Assembly: GCF_003148565.1 (NCBI RefSeq)
Contig: NZ_QGGL01000012.1
Coordinates: 62,001 to 126,000 of the forward strand
Direction of reading: 5' to 3'
Length of the DNA stretch: 64,000 bases
Source: Tumebacillus permanentifrigoris
Lineage (GTDB): Bacteria; Bacillota; Bacilli; Tumebacillales; Tumebacillaceae
Shown: positions 50,298 to 59,683 of the stretch, in pieces
Position numbering within the stretch: the stretch's first letter is position 1
How the letters are laid out: every line of letters starts with the position of its first letter
The notes under the pieces: generated by a model
The model's input: only the letters and a program-made list of their open reading frames with translations
Told to the model about the DNA's origin: nothing
Databases searched by the model: none
Translations under genes and position numbers: made by a program

Positions 50298-51443
50298 TTA
50301 CTGCTTGGGAATCACATGATTCGCGACGATCTCGCCAACGGCGTGGGCGTCGCTTTTTTTCACAGACAGGTCTTCGTCGTGGGTCAGCGGGAGCAAGGGG
50401 AACAGCAACTCGGCGACGCGATACGACTCTTCCAGATGCGGATAGCCGGAGAGGATGAACGTCTCGATGCCAAGGTCTGCGTACTCCTGCATGCGGGCGG
50501 CGACCGTCTGCGGGTCCCCGACCAGCGCACAGCCGGCACCGCTGCGCACGAGGCCCACGCCCGCCCAGAGGTTTGGCGAGACTTCGAGCGCGGCGCGGCT
50601 GCGGTCGATCTGGCCACCGTGCAGTTCGCCTTGGCGACGCATGCCGACCGAGTCGTACTTGGAAAAAATCGCCTGTGCCTGCGCGATCATGTCGTCGTCG
50701 ACGTACTTGAGCAGTTGATCTGCCTCTGCCCATGCCTCCTCCTCGGTCTCGCGGACGATGACATGCAGACGGATGCCGAACTTCACGGTACGGCCTCGTT
50801 CCGCGGCGAGGGCACGCACGCGGTCGATTTTCTCCCGGACCTGCGCCGGCGGTTCGGCCCACGTCAGGTACACGTCGATATGCTTCGCCGCCACGGGCAA
50901 GGCGGCAGGTGAAGAGCCTCCGAAATAGAGCGGCGGGTACGGGGACTGCACAGGTGGGAGCATCTGCTGCCCGCCCTCGATCTGCAAATGTTTGCCCGCT
51001 TGGTCGATCTGCTCCCCACTGCAGAGCGCTCTCCAGATCGTGAGGAACTCGTCGGTCACTTCATAGCGAGCATCGTGATCGAGGAACAGCCCCTCCGCCG
51101 CCAACTCCACGGGATCGCCGCCGGTGACGACGTTGAGCAAGCAACGCCCATCGGACAGTCGGTCGAGCGTGTTCGCCATGCGAGCTGCCGTCGCTGGCAT
51201 CATCAAGCCTGGGCGCATCGCCACGAGAAAACGCAACTGCTTCGTCGACGAGATCAGCGACGCCGCCGTCACCCACGCGTCCTCGCAGGAACGCCCGGTC
51301 GGCAACAACACGCCGTAATACCCGAGATCATCTGCCGCCTGCGCGATCTGGCGCAGATAGTTGAACGTCGTGGCACGACCGCCTATCGACGTTGCGAGGT
51401 AGCGTCCGTCGCCCCCCGTCGGGATGAACCAGAAAACTTTCAT
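50298..51443 (-). CDS. ssuD: FMNH2-dependent alkanesulfonate monooxygenase
   Basis: A 381-residue luciferase-like TIM-barrel enzyme that releases sulfite from alkanesulfonates. [23 protein letters not shown] is the SsuD N-terminus; Cys at CEDAW (residue ~53) and the conserved [30 protein letters not shown] and [15 protein letters not shown] are present. Its reductase partner (SsuE) and the SsuABC importer are not adjacent. Own AAGGAGAG site; divergent from the SpoVB-like gene. Fits the sulfur-scavenging theme of this block. Confidence 0.94.
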   Translation of the reverse strand: MKVFWFIPTGGDGRYLATSIGGRATTFNYLRQIAQAADDLGYYGVLLPTGRSCEDAWVTAASLISSTKQLRFLVAMRPGLMMPATAARMANTLDRLSDGRCLLNVVTGGDPVELAAEGLFLDHDARYEVTDEFLTIWRALCSGEQIDQAGKHLQIEGGQQMLPPVQSPYPPLYFGGSSPAALPVAAKHIDVYLTWAEPPAQVREKIDRVRALAAERGRTVKFGIRLHVIVRETEEEAWAEADQLLKYVDDDMIAQAQAIFSKYDSVGMRRQGELHGGQIDRSRAALEVSPNLWAGVGLVRSGAGCALVGDPQTVAARMQEYADLGIETFILSGYPHLEESYRVAELLFPLLPLTHDEDLSVKKSDAHAVGEIVANHVIPKQ

Positions 51444-51572
51444 CTCTATCTCTCCTTACAGCTGATAGTCGGGTTGATTTACTGAGTTTATCATCGTAGG
51501 CACGGTCTAACTTGTCAAGAACCATCATATCGTAAAAGGTACAACACCGTTCGGATGAAGGAGGTGCGCGGC

Positions 51573-53057
51573 ATGGCGTTGCCGATACGGGAATCGGGGA
51601 TTTTGAGTGTGGCAGATGGCATCGCACGGGTGCTCGGGTTGTTGTTTCTCGCCCGGTTCGTGCTGGAGATGGGCCTTGGCGAGAGCGCTGCGTTTCGAAT
51701 CGTGTTGCCGATGATCGGTGTGGCGGCGAGTTTTGGCAGCATCGGTGTGCCACAAGCGTTGACGCGGTTGTTTGCCAGCGGGTCCGGCAGTTGGCGCACC
51801 GCCGTCTGGGCCACCCTGCTCGCGATGCTCGTCTCGGTCGCAGGTCTCGCCACGCTCTCCACCCTCGCCAGTTTGCGCGGTGGACCTGCCCATGAGATTG
51901 CCAAGCTCTGCATCACCGCGACCCCGCTCCTGCTCCTGACTTGCTGGACCGGAAGTCTGCGCGGCATCCTGTTCGGCCTCGGCAGCACCTACGCCCCCGC
52001 GCTCGCGCAAGTGCTGGAGATCGGCACGCGACTTTGGGTGCTCACCACGATCTGGCCCTTGGTAAAAAGCGACCTGCCCGCCTCTGGCAGTCAGGTCGGT
52101 CTCTATATCCTGACGACGGGGGAACTCGCCACCGCCGTGTTTCTCAGCCTCGTGTTGGGGTCGGTTCTACGCAAGCGCCGCCTCACGCCCCCGCTAACGA
52201 CTCACACCCTCCCCACCGTCCTGCGCATGGCGTGTGCTCCGGCCGGACAGGCTCTGCTCGCCAGCCTCGGCTACGCGCTGGAACTGCCGCTCGCCGAAGC
52301 CTGGTTGTCGCAAACGCTCGATCACGAGGCCGCGCGGAATCTGATCGCCAATTACTCCGCCATCGCCCTGCCCTTGCTCTGCGCCCCGATGGTGTTCACC
52401 GATGGGCTGGCCACCGCCCTGTTGCCAAGCGCCAGCGCCCAACAAAGCCGAACTGCCCTGCAACTGCGCCGGGTCATCGCTGCGGTCGCGCTGCTCGCAC
52501 TGCCTGTCACCGCCGCCCTGCTCGTGCTCGCTCCACAGCTGACCAGTTGGTTTGGCTCGGGCGCCGCAGCCGGACTTTTGCTCGCGCTGGCTCCGTTGAC
52601 CCTGCCGTTCTACCTCCAAGCCCCGCTGTCCTCGCTCCTGCAAGCGTCTGGATACAGCCGGGCTCTGCTGATCGCAGGTCTGTGCGGAGATGCCGTCCGC
52701 ATCGGAACGCTCTACCTCGCCATCCACACCTTGCAGTTCACCCGCTTCGCCCTGCCGCTCGCTTGCGCCGCCGCCGTGTGCGTGCAGACCGCGATCCTGC
52801 TCCGTCTCGCCTTGAATCTGACGCGAGAAGCCACGATCCCGTGGCGCACACTTTTGCACGCCGGGAGTTCCACCCTGCCGCTGATGGCGATTCTGATCAG
52901 CGGCCTGCACGCACCTGCTGACCTGAGCCTTCAAGCGCATCCGCTCGCGTGGAGCCTGCTCGCCGCAACGGTCACGCTCCTGCATCTGCGTCTTGCCGGG
53001 GTTGTGCCACCGCTCCCCCATCTGCTCCACCGACTCACAGAAAAGGAACACCTCTGA
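51573..53057 (+). CDS. SpoVB/MurJ-type lipid flippase family protein
   Basis: A 494-residue MOP-superfamily membrane protein with 12-14 helices. N-terminal ESGILSVADGIARVLGLLFLARFVLEMGLGESAAFRIVLPM and the middle LPLLCAPMVFTDGLATALLPSASAQQ match the SpoVB / polysaccharide-transporter group; stage V sporulation protein B helps cortex synthesis, most likely as a lipid II or related flippase. Start at 51573 has AAGGAGGTG; the frame is open 18 bases earlier. The terminator stem overlaps the stop. Confidence 0.8.
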   Translation: MALPIRESGILSVADGIARVLGLLFLARFVLEMGLGESAAFRIVLPMIGVAASFGSIGVPQALTRLFASGSGSWRTAVWATLLAMLVSVAGLATLSTLASLRGGPAHEIAKLCITATPLLLLTCWTGSLRGILFGLGSTYAPALAQVLEIGTRLWVLTTIWPLVKSDLPASGSQVGLYILTTGELATAVFLSLVLGSVLRKRRLTPPLTTHTLPTVLRMACAPAGQALLASLGYALELPLAEAWLSQTLDHEAARNLIANYSAIALPLLCAPMVFTDGLATALLPSASAQQSRTALQLRRVIAAVALLALPVTAALLVLAPQLTSWFGSGAAAGLLLALAPLTLPFYLQAPLSSLLQASGYSRALLIAGLCGDAVRIGTLYLAIHTLQFTRFALPLACAAAVCVQTAILLRLALNLTREATIPWRTLLHAGSSTLPLMAILISGLHAPADLSLQAHPLAWSLLAATVTLLHLRLAGVVPPLPHLLHRLTEKEHL

Positions 53058-53083
53058 GCGCTTGCTCGGAGGTGTTCCTTTTT
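53041..53083. terminator. Terminator at the SpoVB-like stop
   Basis: AAAAGGAACACCTC.GAGC/GCTC.GAGGTGTTCCTTTTT hairpin includes the last codons and stop. Confidence 0.85.
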
Positions 53084-53113
53084 GCCTCGAGTGGGCCGAG
53101 CGAGATCGAGATC

Positions 53114-54388
53114 CTACATGGGGGTCTGCCGCGGCAAATCCCGCGAGTAACGCCTGCGCAAATAGAGCAGGCAGGCTCCGGTCACGAGCACGGGGACGAT
53201 CAGATACCCCTCGGCAAACGGCGCAACCGCGAGGCAGAACAGCGCAGACAGGATCGACGTCCAACGCCCGACCGGGTCATGCCACAGCAGTTTCACACAG
53301 GCAACCGTCGTGATGACGTACACGAGGATGCCGAGCGTCACCGGCACGAGGATCAGCTTGTCGATCGACAGGTCCCAGAGATAGCAGACCCCAAGCGTTA
53401 GCGAGTTGGTCACGAAAAGGAACCAGACTGAGCGGTGCGGGACATCCCGCCCGCTTTTTTTCTCAAACCAGCGCGGGAACACGCCGTCGCGCGCGAGGGC
53501 ATAGCCCAATCGCGAGGACGACGCGAGGTAGACGTTCAGCGTCCCGAGACAGACGATGCAGGTGATCACCGCCGTGACCACACCGGCCCCGACGCCCAGC
53601 GCTTGGCTCATCAGCACCGCCAAGGGTGCGCTTGAAGCGCTTCCATCGCCGGACGTCCCGGTGCCGATCGTCACGAACGCCAGCAGCGTATAGATCGTGC
53701 CGATCAGCACGACGGAGATCCACGTGCTGCGCATCACATCACGCTGCGGATGCTGGAACTCCGGCACCAAGTGCGTGATCGACTCCCAGCCGAAAAACGC
53801 CCAGAAAATCAACACGCATGCCGTCCCGATCCCCGACAATCCATGCGGGGTAAAAGGCGCGAAATTCGCGCTCTCCACATGCGGCAGCGAAAACAGCACC
53901 GTCGCCACCAATAGGATCAGCACCATCCCGCTCAAGATCAGCGAGAGATTGCCGCCCGCCTTCATGCCGAGCAGCGCCGTCACCACCGCGACGACGAGGA
54001 ACAAAAACGACAACAGATACATCGCATCCCGCCCGAGATGGAACGCCGAGGCGATGTAACTCGCACCCGTCACCCCGACGACCGCTTGACCAACCGATAC
54101 CCATGTGAAAAAGTACCAGCCCACGATCGCCCCCATCGTCCGGCCAAATGCGTTTTTGACGATCACCGAGATGCCGCCGAGGTCTTGGTAGCGCAACGCC
54201 AATCGGGCGAACGTGTACGCCAGCGGGAAACTGAGCAGCGACAGGAGCAGCCACGAGATGATCGCAGCCGGCCCCGCGGCGCGCACCGTGTACCCTGGCA
54301 GAATCAGAATGCCCGACCCAAGCACCGCTCCCATGTACAGGGCGATGCCTTGGATAAACGTGATCGAAGGACGGTGAGGTGTACTCAC
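53114..54388 (-). CDS. APC-superfamily amino acid permease (YjeH-like)
   Basis: 424 residues with about 12 transmembrane helices. The helix-1 motif GAVLGSGILILPG (~20-32) is the APC substrate-binding signature, and FWAFFGWESITHLVPEFQHPQRDV (~196-219) is typical of the YjeH/AAE subgroup, which includes amino acid exporters. Starts 4 bases after the M42 peptidase stop, so cotranscribed with it: peptide hydrolysis linked to amino acid movement. Direction of transport not deducible. Confidence 0.85.
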   Translation of the reverse strand: MSTPHRPSITFIQGIALYMGAVLGSGILILPGYTVRAAGPAAIISWLLLSLLSFPLAYTFARLALRYQDLGGISVIVKNAFGRTMGAIVGWYFFTWVSVGQAVVGVTGASYIASAFHLGRDAMYLLSFLFLVVAVVTALLGMKAGGNLSLILSGMVLILLVATVLFSLPHVESANFAPFTPHGLSGIGTACVLIFWAFFGWESITHLVPEFQHPQRDVMRSTWISVVLIGTIYTLLAFVTIGTGTSGDGSASSAPLAVLMSQALGVGAGVVTAVITCIVCLGTLNVYLASSSRLGYALARDGVFPRWFEKKSGRDVPHRSVWFLFVTNSLTLGVCYLWDLSIDKLILVPVTLGILVYVITTVACVKLLWHDPVGRWTSILSALFCLAVAPFAEGYLIVPVLVTGACLLYLRRRYSRDLPRQTPM

Positions 54389-54392
54389 AAAC

Positions 54393-55448
54393 CTACTCCT
54401 GCACCAGATCGCTCATCAGGTAAGCGGTGATCAGGCGAATGGAATTGTCGAGCGCATCGGTGTGACAACGCTCGTTGGCATGAGAAGCATCGATGCCCGG
54501 CCCGATCAGCCCATGCTTGACATCAACACCCGCCCGCAGCGCTGCCGATGCGTCCGACCCGTAGAAGGGGTAGAGGTCTACTTGGTAGTAGATGTTGTTG
54601 GTTTTCGCCAGCTCCACGAGGTGCTTGCGCAGCGCGTAGTGGTACGGGCCGGAAGAGTCCTTGGCACAGATCGAGACACAGTATTCGTCGGTCGTCTGGC
54701 CACGGCCGATCGCCCCCATGTCGATCGCGAGCATCTCGACCGTCTCCGGGGTGATGTTCGAATTCGCACCATAGCCGATCTCTTCGTTGTTCGAGACGAG
54801 GAAGTGCGTGGTGTACGGCAGTTGTTCCCCCGCGTCCAACAGCGACTTCAGCGCGCCGAACATACAAGCGACCGACGCTTTGTCATCGAGATGACGGGTC
54901 TTGATGAAACCGGTCGGCGTCACTTCGCAACGCGGGGCGAACGACACGAAGTCCCCGACTTCGATGCCGAGCTTTTTCACATCGTCTGCGTTTTTGACAA
55001 CCGCATCAATCCGCACTTCCATCGTGTCTTCATTGCGCTCAATCGAGCGCGCGTCCTTGTAGACATGGACAGATGCGTTGGTGGAAAGGATCGTGCCGGT
55101 GTGAATGTCACCAGCAGACGTTTCGATCTCGCAGTACTCGCCTTCGATGGAGTTGAACGTAAAGCCCCCGATCAGCGAGAGTTTCAGACGACCGTTGGAT
55201 TTGACTTCCTTGACCATCGCGCCGAGCGTATCGACATGCGCGGTGAGCGTGCGATGCACGGAGTCGTTTTTCCCCGGCACGGTGACGAGCAGCGCGCCTT
55301 TGTTGTTGCGGCGATGTGCCACGCCGAGCTGGGTGGCTACTTGTTCAACGAAACGCATCACGCGTTCCGTGTTCCCAGACGGAGACGGGATGTTGACGAG
55401 GTTGACCAGCAGGTCGAGCACATACTGTACATTTGCAGTTGCGGACAT
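54393..55448 (-). CDS. M42-family metallo-aminopeptidase
   Basis: A 351-residue dinuclear-metal aminopeptidase of the glutamyl/deblocking type (YsdC/YhfE). Metal ligands and catalytic residues: HVDTLG (His and Asp near residue 70), RHLDDKAS, SNNEEIGYGAN (catalytic Glu-Glu), IDMGAIG, and the terminal ASHANERCH. The large tetrahedral shells formed by M42 enzymes degrade peptides from the N-terminus. Start at 55448 has AAGGAGTG. First of the two-gene operon with the APC permease. Confidence 0.9.
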   Translation of the reverse strand: MSATANVQYVLDLLVNLVNIPSPSGNTERVMRFVEQVATQLGVAHRRNNKGALLVTVPGKNDSVHRTLTAHVDTLGAMVKEVKSNGRLKLSLIGGFTFNSIEGEYCEIETSAGDIHTGTILSTNASVHVYKDARSIERNEDTMEVRIDAVVKNADDVKKLGIEVGDFVSFAPRCEVTPTGFIKTRHLDDKASVACMFGALKSLLDAGEQLPYTTHFLVSNNEEIGYGANSNITPETVEMLAIDMGAIGRGQTTDEYCVSICAKDSSGPYHYALRKHLVELAKTNNIYYQVDLYPFYGSDASAALRAGVDVKHGLIGPGIDASHANERCHTDALDNSIRLITAYLMSDLVQE

Positions 55449-55496
55449 GAGTGTAGCACTCCTTTTTTCTGTACGATTCTTCCAGCATTCTACCAT

Positions 55497-55534
55497 AAAA
55501 AAAGCCTCTCCGTCTGTTTACGGGAGGCTTTTTC
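55497..55534 (-). terminator. Terminator after the anti-sigma gene
   Basis: AGCCTC.CCG/CGG.GAGGCT hairpin with A/T runs, between the anti-sigma and M42 genes. Confidence 0.82.
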
Positions 55535-55552
55535 CATCCTGCTAGTTGAAGC

Positions 55553-56737
55553 TCACGGTCCGGTGGAAAACTGGTCGATCTGCCAAGGCGCGTCCTTGGT
55601 TTCCCTGACGACGGTGACAAATCGAGTCCCCCCCGGCACGGTCACTTGATAGACTTTCGCCTCTGCTGGCACGCGGTTGTGTGCTTTCGAGGCTGGCGAG
55701 ACATCAGGCGCAGGCAACGCAGTTGCTTTGACTTGCACGTCAGAGGTTTGAAGGCCCCGTTGCACAGGCAATCCAAAACTCGGGTTCGAAGTCGGGAACA
55801 ACTGATTGCGTTCCACCCCTGCGAGGTTGAGGTTCACCAAGTACCATTGCGAGATCATCCCGGACATCGATTGCACATCCTCTCGCGCGCTGGCATCGGC
55901 GTATTGAACCAACAACTCTTCTGGTGTGCGTGTGCGCATCTCGGGCGTGATGTTTTCCAGCTTTTGCGTTTGCACCCACTCAGCCCACGGCACATGGGTG
56001 ATCTCGCCAAAGTGCTTGTTGTCCAGCGAGAGCAGTTCGCCGGTGTTCGCCAGCCGCTGCCAAGCCCCGATCACTTGTGACCCGCCCGCGACGAGGAACA
56101 CCGCCTCCTGATCCGTCGCCGCTTGCAGGGGAACGATGTAGGCGCTGAGATCATCACGCGTGCGATACGGTGCCAGATCCAAGGAAGCCTGTTGCGCGAA
56201 CACGTTGACGTATTGGAAGAACGGACTCAACTTGTCTTCGAATATACCGTTTTCGTTCGTCGCGGCGATGGTGACGTGCTCCACCAGCGCCCACTGCTTG
56301 ATCTGATCGCTGTGCGGCGTGTGATGGTATTCGGACAAGTACTCCTGAATCTGCTGTTCCACTGGTTTGGTGGAAGCGATCGGCGTCGGGGGTGTCGGGT
56401 TCGGTTGAAGTCCCGCCGGCGGTGACGTCTGTGTCGCTGGTTGCAACAGCCCCGGCACTTGGGTCACCGCCAGCGCGAGGCAGGCTGCGACCGCTGTGAC
56501 AGATAGCCACTTGGTGTACCGACGGCGCTGTTGGTTCCGAATCACCGCTTCCATCTCCGCGCGCGCTGGCAACAGCGAGCGGGTCGGTCGCGGGATCTCG
56601 ACGCCCTCTGCGGCGATCCCCAACTCATACAACGTCGCTTGCTCGGCGCGACAACGCACACAGGTTTTCAGATGGAGTTGCACATCTGGCGTGATCTCAC
56701 CACACCACAGCAACTCTTGAATGTCTTTGCAGTTCAC
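55553..56737 (-). CDS. Zinc anti-sigma factor with large extracytoplasmic domain
   Basis: 394 residues. N-terminal ZAS motif: His22-x3-Cys26-x2-Cys29 in LHLKTCVRC, with Cys3/Cys12 as possible fourth ligands. One transmembrane helix lies at about 76-94, then a Pro/Thr linker and a ~270-residue outer domain (EQQIQEYLSEYHHTP..., FVTVVRETKDAPWQIDQF) resembling DUF4829/SnoaL-like folds. Start overlaps the sigma gene stop (ATGA), so the pair is coupled. It should hold the ECF sigma factor at the membrane until an envelope signal arrives. Confidence 0.85.
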   Translation of the reverse strand: MNCKDIQELLWCGEITPDVQLHLKTCVRCRAEQATLYELGIAAEGVEIPRPTRSLLPARAEMEAVIRNQQRRRYTKWLSVTAVAACLALAVTQVPGLLQPATQTSPPAGLQPNPTPPTPIASTKPVEQQIQEYLSEYHHTPHSDQIKQWALVEHVTIAATNENGIFEDKLSPFFQYVNVFAQQASLDLAPYRTRDDLSAYIVPLQAATDQEAVFLVAGGSQVIGAWQRLANTGELLSLDNKHFGEITHVPWAEWVQTQKLENITPEMRTRTPEELLVQYADASAREDVQSMSGMISQWYLVNLNLAGVERNQLFPTSNPSFGLPVQRGLQTSDVQVKATALPAPDVSPASKAHNRVPAEAKVYQVTVPGGTRFVTVVRETKDAPWQIDQFSTGP

Positions 56738-57255
56738 AGCACATCACCTCCCACTGGAAGCAAATTCTCGCGCAGCCTGTCCCGCAGTCGGAACAGCCGC
56801 GTCTTGACCGTCGCTTCCTTCATCTCCAACAAGTCTGCCACTTCCTTCACCGACATGTCCTGCTCAAAGCGCAGGAAGAAGATCTGCCGGTCGACCTCAG
56901 GCACATCCTTCAACATCCGCTGCACCGATAGCTTCAAGGACACGCCGCCTTCAAACCCATCTGACGTCGAGGAAGATTCGGTGATCTCTACCAATTCGAC
57001 GTGTTTTTTCTTGCGCAAGGAATCCCGCTGGGTGTTCATCACGATGCGGTAGATCCAAGATTGCAACGCACAGTCTCCGCGATAGGCATGCAGATGGCGG
57101 CATACTTTGACCAGCGTATCCTGCGCCAAGTCTTCCGCATCTTGACGGTGACCTGTCAGGTGATAGCTAACCCGGTAGACGAACGGCTCCAACTCGCGCA
57201 GAAACTCGGTCATCGCGTCTGCGCTTTGCAACGCGCGCTGAATTTGATGCTCCAC
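56734..57255 (-). CDS. ECF-type RNA polymerase sigma factor
   Basis: A 173-residue ECF sigma factor. Region 2 spans ~14-80 (EPFVYRVSYHLTGHRQDAEDLAQDTLVKVCRHLHAYRGDCALQSWIYRIVMN) and region 4 ~115-165 (VDRQIFFLRFEQDMSVKEVADLLEMKEATVKTRLFRLRDRL). GTG start after AAAGGGGTG. It precedes and overlaps its zinc anti-sigma gene. Probably responds to envelope stress and autoregulates; the promoter it recognises is not known. Confidence 0.93.
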   Translation of the reverse strand: MEHQIQRALQSADAMTEFLRELEPFVYRVSYHLTGHRQDAEDLAQDTLVKVCRHLHAYRGDCALQSWIYRIVMNTQRDSLRKKKHVELVEITESSSTSDGFEGGVSLKLSVQRMLKDVPEVDRQIFFLRFEQDMSVKEVADLLEMKEATVKTRLFRLRDRLRENLLPVGGDVL

Positions 57256-57329
57256 CTGCTCACCCCTTTCTCGTTACGCCTTCTTGTAACATTAGACGCA
57301 GAACAACAACAACAGGATTCACAGCTCGC

Positions 57330-57367
57330 AAAAAAAGCACCCCACCGCTTCCGGTCGGGTGCTTTTT
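57330..57367 (-). terminator. Terminator after the amphi-Trp gene
   Basis: AAAGCACCC/GGGTGCTTT hairpin with a short inner CC/GG pair and flanking A/T runs. Confidence 0.85.
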
Positions 57368-57382
57368 CGTATGTATTACCCC

Positions 57383-57736
57383 TTATTCCTTCGCTCGATG
57401 CTCATCCGGACAGCTTGGCAGATCGAGCGGTGTGGGGTGGTCCGATTCGCCTGGCAGGATGTCGAGATCCTCTTCTTCGAGATCCTCTGGTTCACCGGCC
57501 ATCGATTGGTCGGACGAATTGTCCACCCAACTCAATTTCAAAGTCAAGGCGTGTTCGTTGCCTTCCTTTCGATAATCCTGACGCACGTATAGGACGTTCG
57601 CGACGCTGATCGGCAGACCGTCCAGCGAGACGATGTTCTCCGAATCGATCTGGTTCGCCCACTGGCGCAACAAGTCTGCCACCTCACTGGCGGACATCAC
57701 GTCGCGGCGTTTGATCTTGATCTCCGACTTTCTCAT
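57383..57736 (-). CDS. Amphi-Trp domain protein
   Basis: 117 residues. The core KRRDVMSASEVADLLRQWANQIDSENIVSLDGLPISV...HALTLKLSWVDN is the amphi-Trp domain, a short conserved module of unknown function with an amphipathic strand ending in Trp. A very acidic C-terminal tail follows. Lies 41 bases after the stop of the soluble PAS kinase, on the same strand, so they may be cotranscribed. GGAGGG site supports the start. Confidence 0.78.
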   Translation of the reverse strand: MRKSEIKIKRRDVMSASEVADLLRQWANQIDSENIVSLDGLPISVANVLYVRQDYRKEGNEHALTLKLSWVDNSSDQSMAGEPEDLEEEDLDILPGESDHPTPLDLPSCPDEHRAKE

Positions 57737-57777
57737 CAGACATCCCTCCTGCCTCTAGTCTACCCCAACCGAACGGC

Positions 57778-59562
57778 TCAGGAATACGGCAGTTGGATCG
57801 TAAACGTACTTCCGTCACCGGTGTTCGACGTGACATGAATCGTCCCGTTGTGACCCTCGATGATTCGGTGCGAGACGGCGAGCCCCAGACCGGTGCCGTT
57901 GGCTTTGCGCGTGTAGAACGGTTCAAAGATCCGCTCGATCACTTCCTTGTCCATCCCTACGCCGGTGTCGCGGAAGTGTACGGCCACGTGCGAGATGCAA
58001 TTCTGCAACTCCACTTCCAGCCGACCGCCCTCGCTCATCGCATCGAAGGCATTGTTGGTGACATTGAGGAATACCTGCAACAATTGGTCGCGGTCGATGG
58101 CGACCGCACCGCTCAAACTCTGAGCCTGAATCACCGACAACTCGACATTTTGCATGATCGCTTGTGGTTGGATCAACGCGACGAGATCATCGATCAACAC
58201 GTGCAAGGAATCGATCTTGAGCTTCGGCGCACTCGGCTTGGCGATCATCAAGAAATCGGTGATGATCTCATTGGCGCGGTCGATCTCCGGGATGACGACT
58301 TCCTTGAGCTGACGAATCTTCGGATCGGGAGAGTCCTTGGGCAATAGTTGCAAAAACCCCTTCGCGGTGGTGAGCGGGTTGCGGATCTCATGGGCGATCC
58401 CGGCCGCAAACTTGCCCAGCACAGAGAACTTCTCCGCACGGCGCACCTGTTCTTCGAGGAAGAGGCGGTCGGTCAAGTCTTCGAACATCCCGATCGCAAA
58501 CAGCACTTCTCCGTCCTCGCCCTTCAAGGAACGCGTCGACGTCTTCAAGATCCGCTCGACCCCGTCGGACGAGCGCACCGTCTGCTGGATGTCGGTGAAG
58601 GGATTCCCCGTCGCCAACGTCTCATGCAGCAGGCTCAGATGATCGTCCATCTGCAATTTTTCCAAGAACAGCGATCCGCTGCGATTGATGATCTCCGAAC
58701 GCGGGATGTCGAACAACTGCTCTGCGCGCGAGTTAAACGTCGTGATGATGTTATCCTTGTCGAGGATGACCAAGCCCTCGGTCATCGCGTTAAAAATAAA
58801 CTCCGTCTGTGCCTGCAAGATGCGGTAAAACTCCAGCTCGCGCACGATCGGATAGCCGATCAAGATCGACCCGCGTCCGTCGGAGAGCGGGATCGCTTCC
58901 TGGGTCACCCAGATCTTTTTGCCTGAAAGCGAGTAGCCAGGGAACGGCAGCAGGTTGTCAAAGCGGTGGCCGATGATGTCGTCCTTGTCCACTTCCATCA
59001 ACTCGCACGCGGTGCGGTTCGCATAGGTTAACAGCCCGTTCTCATCATAGGTGAGGATCGAGTTCGGGATGCTGTCGAGGACGATCTCCAGATTCTGCAG
59101 ATGCGTCTCTTCCATTTTGCGTTCGCGAATCGTCACATACCGCTCCAGCAGTTCGGAATTGTTCACGCCGAGCAATTGCAAGGCGCTGTCCATCGTGTCA
59201 TACGCATCGCCGACGAGACCGCCGATGCGGTCCACCTCGCGGACCACACCAAAAATGATCCGTCGCATGCCGTCGAGCACTTCCTTAACATCTTCCAACA
59301 CACATCCGTGATCTCCCATCAGATCACCAAGCTCGGCGTATGCGGGGTGCAAGTCTAGCGCACTGCCAGTACCCGCGAAGATGCGTTCGATCAACCACCT
59401 TGTAAATTCTCGTATCGGAGCAGCCAGCAAGCTCGATCGTGCAAACTCTTCTTGCTGTGCGGCATGATCGATCATCACTTCTAACTGGTCGCGTACAAAT
59501 CCATTCAACTCGATTTGGCTCAAGATCTCACCAACCTTGCGTTGTGTGTAATTCGTCCCCAC
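57778..59562 (-). CDS. Soluble PAS-domain histidine kinase (orphan)
   Basis: 594 residues, no transmembrane helix. An N-terminal all-helical domain of ~155 residues (RsbR/bacteriohaemerythrin-like or sensor-globin-like in style) precedes two PAS domains (~157-265, ~262-385). Phospho-acceptor His391 in GIAHEIRNPLTTAKGFLQLL; ATPase domain with N box FLNVTNNAFDAM, DTGVGM and GTGLGLAVSHRIIEGH. No response regulator is adjacent. The AKGFLQLL H-box context is that of KinA/KinE-like kinases, so it may feed Spo0F. GTG start after AGGGAAG. Confidence 0.88.
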   Translation of the reverse strand: MGTNYTQRKVGEILSQIELNGFVRDQLEVMIDHAAQQEEFARSSLLAAPIREFTRWLIERIFAGTGSALDLHPAYAELGDLMGDHGCVLEDVKEVLDGMRRIIFGVVREVDRIGGLVGDAYDTMDSALQLLGVNNSELLERYVTIRERKMEETHLQNLEIVLDSIPNSILTYDENGLLTYANRTACELMEVDKDDIIGHRFDNLLPFPGYSLSGKKIWVTQEAIPLSDGRGSILIGYPIVRELEFYRILQAQTEFIFNAMTEGLVILDKDNIITTFNSRAEQLFDIPRSEIINRSGSLFLEKLQMDDHLSLLHETLATGNPFTDIQQTVRSSDGVERILKTSTRSLKGEDGEVLFAIGMFEDLTDRLFLEEQVRRAEKFSVLGKFAAGIAHEIRNPLTTAKGFLQLLPKDSPDPKIRQLKEVVIPEIDRANEIITDFLMIAKPSAPKLKIDSLHVLIDDLVALIQPQAIMQNVELSVIQAQSLSGAVAIDRDQLLQVFLNVTNNAFDAMSEGGRLEVELQNCISHVAVHFRDTGVGMDKEVIERIFEPFYTRKANGTGLGLAVSHRIIEGHNGTIHVTSNTGDGSTFTIQLPYS

Positions 59563-59628
59563 TTCTTCCCTTTTTCATTTCGGCACTTGGATGCATTTTC
59601 CTGCTTCATCTTTAAAATTGTGACTTCA

Positions 59629-59661
59629 AAAAGAAAAGACCCAAGCAACAAAGCTTGGGTC
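59629..59661 (-). terminator. Terminator after pepA
   Basis: GACCCAAGC/GCTTGGGTC hairpin with TTTTCTTTTT on the minus strand. Confidence 0.8.
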
Positions 59662-59683
59662 CTCTGGTCATTTCGTAGAAAAA

